Source: Hyphomicrobiales bacterium
GTDB taxonomy: Bacteria > Pseudomonadota > Alphaproteobacteria > Rhizobiales > Xanthobacteraceae
Assembly (NCBI GenBank): GCA_021730825.1
Contig: JAKFYO010000275.1
Location: 1 to 9,184 of the forward strand
DNA: 9,184 nucleotides
Direction of reading: 5' to 3'
Shown: one piece after another, positions 6,316 to 9,184 of the stretch
Numbering within the stretch: the stretch's first letter is position 1
Layout of the letters: every line of letters starts with the position of its first letter
The notes under the pieces: model-generated
Seen by the model: only the letters and a program-made list of their open reading frames with translations
Told to the model about the DNA's origin: nothing
Databases searched by the model: none
Program-made: the position numbers and the translations under genes

Positions 6316-8430
6316 CTAATGTTCGAGGCGGGCGGTTTTCGGCTGAGCAATTTCACGCAAGACAATTTCAGGCGTCAGGATTTGCGGCAGCACGACCGGC
6401 TGCGAAGTTTCACCGGCCGGGTAGAACACATAAAGCGGGACGCCATTGCGCCCGAATTTCGCTAGCATCTGCGTGATCGCCGGATCGCGATGGGTCCAGT
6501 CGCCTTTGAGGTAAGCGACATTCGCATTCTCGAAAGCGGAGATTACGTTGGCGCGTTCAAGCGCGACCCGCTCGTTCACAAGACAAGTGATGCACCAGGC
6601 GGCGGTGAGATTGACGAAGACCGGGCGCCCCTGCGCGCGGAGATCATCGAGCCGCGTCGGCGTGAACGTCTCGTAGCGTGCGTTCGGATTGGCGGCTTGT
6701 TCGGGTGCTGTCGCATCTTTCACGAAGAAGATGCCGATAGCGACGGCAGCAATGATGGCTGCGAGGGAAAGCGAATAATTCGCGAGGCGCCAGCTTTTAC
6801 CCGTTGAAGCAAAAAGCCACGCACCGAACGCGATCAGCAACATGCCGCCGAGTGCTGCGGCGACCGCATTCGCGCCGGCCTGTTGCGCCAGCACCCACAC
6901 GAGCCAGATCGCGGTCGCATACATCGGGAAGGCAAGCAGTTGCTTCAGGCGCTCCATCCACGCGCCGGGGCGCGGCAGGAAGCGCAGGAGTGCCGGCCAA
7001 TAACAAAGAACGAGGTAAGGCAGCGCGAGCCCAAGACCCAAGGCGAAGAAAATCGAGAGCAGCACGGGTGCAGGCTGGCTCACCGCGAAACCGAGAGCCG
7101 CGCCCATGAACGGCGCGGTGCAGGGTGTTGCAACCACGGCTGCGAGCGCGCCCGCGAGAAAGCTCGTCGCGTAGCCGTCGTTGCCGCCGAAAGCGCCGAG
7201 GCGCGAGAAAGAATTTCCGAACGCGACGACGCCGGACTGACTCAAACCGACCATGAACATGAGATAGGCGAGAAAGAGTACAAAAAGCGGCGACTGAAAT
7301 TGAAAACCCCAGCCGAGCTCCGCGCCGCCTGCCTTAAAGGCGAGCACGATAGCCGCGAACACGCCGAAACAGGCAAGAACGCCCCCGGCATAGGCAAGCC
7401 CGTGAAAGTGGCGCTGGCGGTAGCCCATGCGCGAGTGATTGAGGAGCGAGAGCACCTTGATCGACAACACGGGGAAAACGCAGGGCATCAAATTGAGAAT
7501 GATGCCGCCCAGCAGCGCAAAGAAGAGCGCGGTAGCTAGGCCGATCTCCGGCATGGCAAAGTTGCTTTGTGCGGCGAGCGTGCCTGTGAGCGGCGCTTCG
7601 ACCGCATAGACTTGTTGCGTCGTCGCACTGCCGCTGCGTTCGTTCAGAACGAGGATGCCGCGCAAGGTCTGCGGCACTTTCGAGTCATAAGGATCGAGGG
7701 TGAGCGAAAGCTCGCCGTCTTTGACTTGCAGAGGCTGCTCAGCGGCATGTTTTACCGCGCCCCAGTCGCTTGCGAAAAAATGCGCGCTTGCGATTTTCGA
7801 AGGCGAAATTTCGGAAGAGGCGGCGATGAGTTCGATGCGACCGTTTTTCACGGCGGCCGTGAACGGCCATACATTCTCTACCGGCAGCTTCGTGCGCGCG
7901 GATTCGATCTCGCGGATGCTGATGCCGGTCGAAAAACCTTTTGCCATCACGGGCAGCGCGAGTTCGAGCGTCACTTGCTCTGGAATGCAGATCTCTTCGC
8001 AGACGAGCCAATCGACGACTGCGCGGATCGGGAATGTGTCGCCGGTGCGCAAGTCCTCAGGGAGCTTGATCTTGGTCAGCAACGTGACTTCGTCTTCGTA
8101 GCCGTAATTCGCAACCGGCCCGACCATGATGCGTTTCGGGGCGGGCCAGAGGATTTCGCCAGCGCTTGCGCCCGCGGGAAGCGTCCAGGCGATGGTGGTC
8201 GCCATGCCCGCGTCGCCGGGGTTCTGCCAATAAGTGTGCCAGCGCGGCTTGATGCGCTGATGAATGCCGACGGTGATGATAGCGCCCGCTTCGACGGAGC
8301 GCGCATCCGATACCAGCCGAGCGGTGACGTGCTCGGTTTTCGCGGTGTCGGCTGCTTGTGAAAGCGACAGGGACGCGCAGAGCGCGCCAGATGCGAGCAG
8401 GGATGCAGAGAACAGGCGAGGCAACTTCAT
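6316..8430 (-). CDS. protein-disulfide reductase, DsbD/ScsB type
   Basis: This 704-residue membrane protein moves electrons from cytoplasmic thioredoxin to periplasmic thiol proteins. A signal peptide (residues 1 to about 27) leads to a large periplasmic domain with the pair Cys144/Cys148 (WLVCEEICIPEQ). The membrane domain (about 293-572) has Cys317 (LNLMPCVFPVLS) and Cys437 (VVATPCTAPFMGAA). The C-terminal thioredoxin domain has the pair Cys613/Cys616 (AAWCITCLVNE) and a cis-proline at about 665. All three redox pairs are present. The N-terminal domain, about 280 residues, is longer than in E. coli DsbD, which fits the ScsB subgroup. No scsC or scsD lies beside it. Instead the gene is followed, 15 nt on, by the exported peroxiredoxin-like gene, the probable substrate. 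The start is preceded by only a weak ribosome binding site (GAAG), but the signal peptide supports it. Confidence 0.93.
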   Translation of the reverse strand: MKLPRLFSASLLASGALCASLSLSQAADTAKTEHVTARLVSDARSVEAGAIITVGIHQRIKPRWHTYWQNPGDAGMATTIAWTLPAGASAGEILWPAPKRIMVGPVANYGYEDEVTLLTKIKLPEDLRTGDTFPIRAVVDWLVCEEICIPEQVTLELALPVMAKGFSTGISIREIESARTKLPVENVWPFTAAVKNGRIELIAASSEISPSKIASAHFFASDWGAVKHAAEQPLQVKDGELSLTLDPYDSKVPQTLRGILVLNERSGSATTQQVYAVEAPLTGTLAAQSNFAMPEIGLATALFFALLGGIILNLMPCVFPVLSIKVLSLLNHSRMGYRQRHFHGLAYAGGVLACFGVFAAIVLAFKAGGAELGWGFQFQSPLFVLFLAYLMFMVGLSQSGVVAFGNSFSRLGAFGGNDGYATSFLAGALAAVVATPCTAPFMGAALGFAVSQPAPVLLSIFFALGLGLALPYLVLCYWPALLRFLPRPGAWMERLKQLLAFPMYATAIWLVWVLAQQAGANAVAAALGGMLLIAFGAWLFASTGKSWRLANYSLSLAAIIAAVAIGIFFVKDATAPEQAANPNARYETFTPTRLDDLRAQGRPVFVNLTAAWCITCLVNERVALERANVISAFENANVAYLKGDWTHRDPAITQMLAKFGRNGVPLYVFYPAGETSQPVVLPQILTPEIVLREIAQPKTARLEH

Positions 8431-8480
8431 CTTCGTGCGGATGACCTTGTTCTGTTACCGGTGAGTCTACGCCAATAGCG

Positions 8481-8493
8481 CGCCAATTTGGCG
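8481..8493. promoter_or_regulatory. short inverted repeat upstream of the dsbD operon, candidate operator
   Basis: CGCCAA and TTGGCG form perfect 6-bp arms around one T, about 50 bp upstream of the DsbD/ScsB start. A further GCCAA copy at 8471-8475 lies close by. The position suits a regulator binding site for the thiol-reduction operon, but the match is short and no known regulator box is recognised. Confidence 0.3.
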
Positions 8494-8573
8494 AAAGATC
8501 AGCCATCGCGAATCTGCATAAACGCAAGTGGGCAATGGCCCCGCGACATGGAGTATTGGAACTCCGACAGAAG

Positions 8574-8652
8574 GTGGGCAAGTTAATATCCCACTCAGTC
8601 TCGCATTATCTATCTGATATTATTGTAGTTTATTTATGGGCAAACTGCCCAC
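8574..8652. repeat. inverted GTGGGCA repeats flanking an AT-rich island
   Basis: GTGGGCAAGTT (8574-8584) is mirrored by AACTGCCCAC (8643-8652), matching except for one extra base. The enclosed 58 bp have about 30% GC. A direct copy, GTGGGCAA, stands at 8528-8535, and GGGCA/TGCCC form a small nested hairpin at 8638-8650. Palindromes built on GTGGGC are, from memory, common between genes in Bradyrhizobium and relatives. That makes a degraded REP- or MITE-like element likely. No transposase and no target-site duplication are seen. Confidence 0.45.
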
Positions 8653-8658
8653 TACTGC

Positions 8659-8679
8659 AGCCCACGATTAAGGTGGGCT
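8659..8679. repeat. GTGGGC hairpin
   Basis: AGCCCAC (8659-8665) and GTGGGCT (8673-8679) form a perfect 7-bp stem with a 7-nt loop, directly beside the larger GTGGGCA inverted repeat. There is no T-run after it on either strand, so it is not a good terminator. It is probably another unit of the same repeat family. Confidence 0.5.
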
Positions 8680-8688
8680 AGTTTGAGG

Positions 8689-8717
8689 TTGACCAATACG
8701 GGCTTCGGGCGTCTGCT
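8689..8717 (+). promoter_or_regulatory. weak candidate promoter for the plus-strand gene
   Basis: TTGACC (8689-8694) is a good -35 match. At 17-bp spacing the -10 would be TCTGCT (8712-8717), which shares only three positions with the consensus. It lies about 70 bp before the ATG at 8785. It is offered as the best available match, not as a firm call. Confidence 0.22.
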
Positions 8718-8784
8718 TTGTGCATGCGAAAGGGCGAAAAACAGCCTGCGCAAAGGGAAACGAACAAGCCGGAACATCAGGTCC

Positions 8785-9184
8785 ATGCAGGCCGAAGAAA
8801 TACTCCAGGAAATCTCCGATTACTGCCGCCGCGCGGGTCTTGCGGAATCGACTTTCGGCCGCCGCGCGGTGAACGACGGCAAGCTTGTCACCCGTCTTCG
8901 CGACGGCGGACGCATTACGACGGTGACCCTCGACCGGATTCGCTCCTTTATGCACGAGAGCGTGCCCGCAACGCGCGGCGCGGTGATCGAGCGGCCGGTT
9001 CCTCCCCGGCCGATTTCCTCGATGCCGCCTGCGCCGCCTTCCGGCGACGAAGGCGACGACCCGCAGCGTAACTTCCGCTTCTTCGACAACCGCCAGAAAT
9101 ATCTTCTGTTCGTGAATACCTGCGGCGAGAAGTCGGTGATAGCGAACCGCGTCGGCATGGAGCTCGGCAATATCCATCCGCGTC
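8785..9184 (+). CDS. hypothetical protein with probable N-terminal helix-turn-helix (cut by right edge)
   Basis: From ATG 8785 the frame stays open for 133 codons to the window edge; AGG lies just before the start. I do not recognise the whole protein. Residues 1-57 (with YCRRAGLAESTFGRRAVNDG and LVTRLRDGGRITT) resemble the short DNA-binding-like domain seen in many rhizobial proteins, where a 'FGR-AVND--LV--LR-G' pattern is followed by a helix. A proline-rich, then acidic linker follows (about 70-93: PVPPRP, PPAPPS, GDEGDD). After that comes the start of a second domain with RNFRFFDNRQKYLLFVNTCG and SVIANRVGMELGNIHP. The second domain could be enzymatic, possibly methyltransferase-like, but the visible part has no diagnostic motif. 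The only competing long frame is antisense and codes for a low-complexity peptide, while this one has a natural amino-acid composition. Confidence 0.7.
   Translation, partial: MQAEEILQEISDYCRRAGLAESTFGRRAVNDGKLVTRLRDGGRITTVTLDRIRSFMHESVPATRGAVIERPVPPRPISSMPPAPPSGDEGDDPQRNFRFFDNRQKYLLFVNTCGEKSVIANRVGMELGNIHPR

Larger units (their letters stand above)
8431..8784. other. divergent intergenic region with GTGGGC repeats and an AT-rich island
   Basis: No convincing gene lies here. The region separates the minus-strand dsbD operon from the plus-strand gene at 8785. It must hold both promoters, but I see no strong -35/-10 pair for either. It contains the inverted repeat at 8481-8493 and scattered GTGGGC/GCCCAC motifs at about 8528, 8574, 8647, 8660 and 8673. 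An AT-rich stretch at 8583-8640 has about 30% GC, whereas the flanking genes are clearly GC-rich. It may be the remains of a palindromic repeat element. Confidence 0.6.

Noticed and set aside
5296..6465. 389-codon open frame on the plus strand
   Set aside because: It lies antisense to two clear genes and crosses a terminator and intergenic DNA. The product is Arg-rich and low-complexity with no domain, as expected of a shadow frame in high-GC DNA.
7567..8361. 264-codon plus-strand frame inside the DsbD/ScsB gene
   Set aside because: Fully antisense to a gene with six conserved cysteines; no motif and an Arg/Asp-rich shadow composition.
8659..8679. Hairpin as an intrinsic terminator
   Set aside because: The 7-bp stem is not followed by a T-run on either strand, and no gene ends nearby. 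It fits the GTGGGC repeat family better.
8528..8679. CRISPR array from repeated GTGGGC units
   Set aside because: The repeats are only 6-11 bp, occur in both orientations and have irregular spacing; no cas genes are present.
8668..9177. 169-codon minus-strand frame opposite the right-hand gene
   Set aside because: The plus-strand frame from 8785 has a natural composition and a recognisable DNA-binding-like N-terminus. The minus frame is low-complexity, His/Arg/Ala-rich, and runs into the intergenic repeats.

Overview
This window looks like chromosomal DNA from a high-GC alphaproteobacterium. A member of the Hyphomicrobiales close to Bradyrhizobium or its relatives is my best guess. The basis is strong codon bias, tightly packed genes with ATGA stop/start overlaps, and protein sequences of rhizobial type. 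The taxon is inferred; no rRNA or other marker gene is present. Eight genes are supported: seven on the minus strand and one, incomplete, on the plus strand. There is no tRNA, rRNA, CRISPR array, insertion sequence or phage gene.

Read along the minus strand (right to left), the first unit is a periplasmic thiol-reduction pair. It is a three-domain DsbD/ScsB-type membrane electron transporter (6316-8430), followed 15 nt later by an exported peroxiredoxin-like/thioredoxin-fold protein (5692-6300) and an intrinsic terminator (5631-5660). The layout suggests that DsbD/ScsB carries cytoplasmic reducing power to the peroxiredoxin-like partner.

The second unit is a complete metal-ion ABC transporter in the order binding protein, ATPase, permease, permease. 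This is the TroABCD/SitABCD layout rather than the single-permease ZnuABC layout. The binding protein shows His-His-His-Asp candidate metal ligands and no His-rich loop, so manganese (or Mn/Fe/Zn) import is likely. Its roughly 170-nt leader is crowded with inverted repeats. One is an 18-bp palindrome that could be an operator. Another could form a hairpin that hides the ribosome binding site of the likely TTG start.

The third unit, 75 bp further on, is an MBOAT O-acyltransferase (AlgI-like) followed after 2 nt by an AlgX/AlgJ-like SGNH-type acetyltransferase that runs off the left edge. Together these look like a polysaccharide O-acetylation module. No polysaccharide biosynthesis gene is visible to say which polymer is modified.

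On the right, a 354-bp intergenic region (8431-8784) separates the divergent dsbD operon from a plus-strand gene. That gene has a probable helix-turn-helix N-terminus and an unrecognised remainder cut by the window edge. The intergenic region holds several copies of a GTGGGC motif in both orientations around an AT-rich island of about 30% GC. It resembles a decayed palindromic repeat element.
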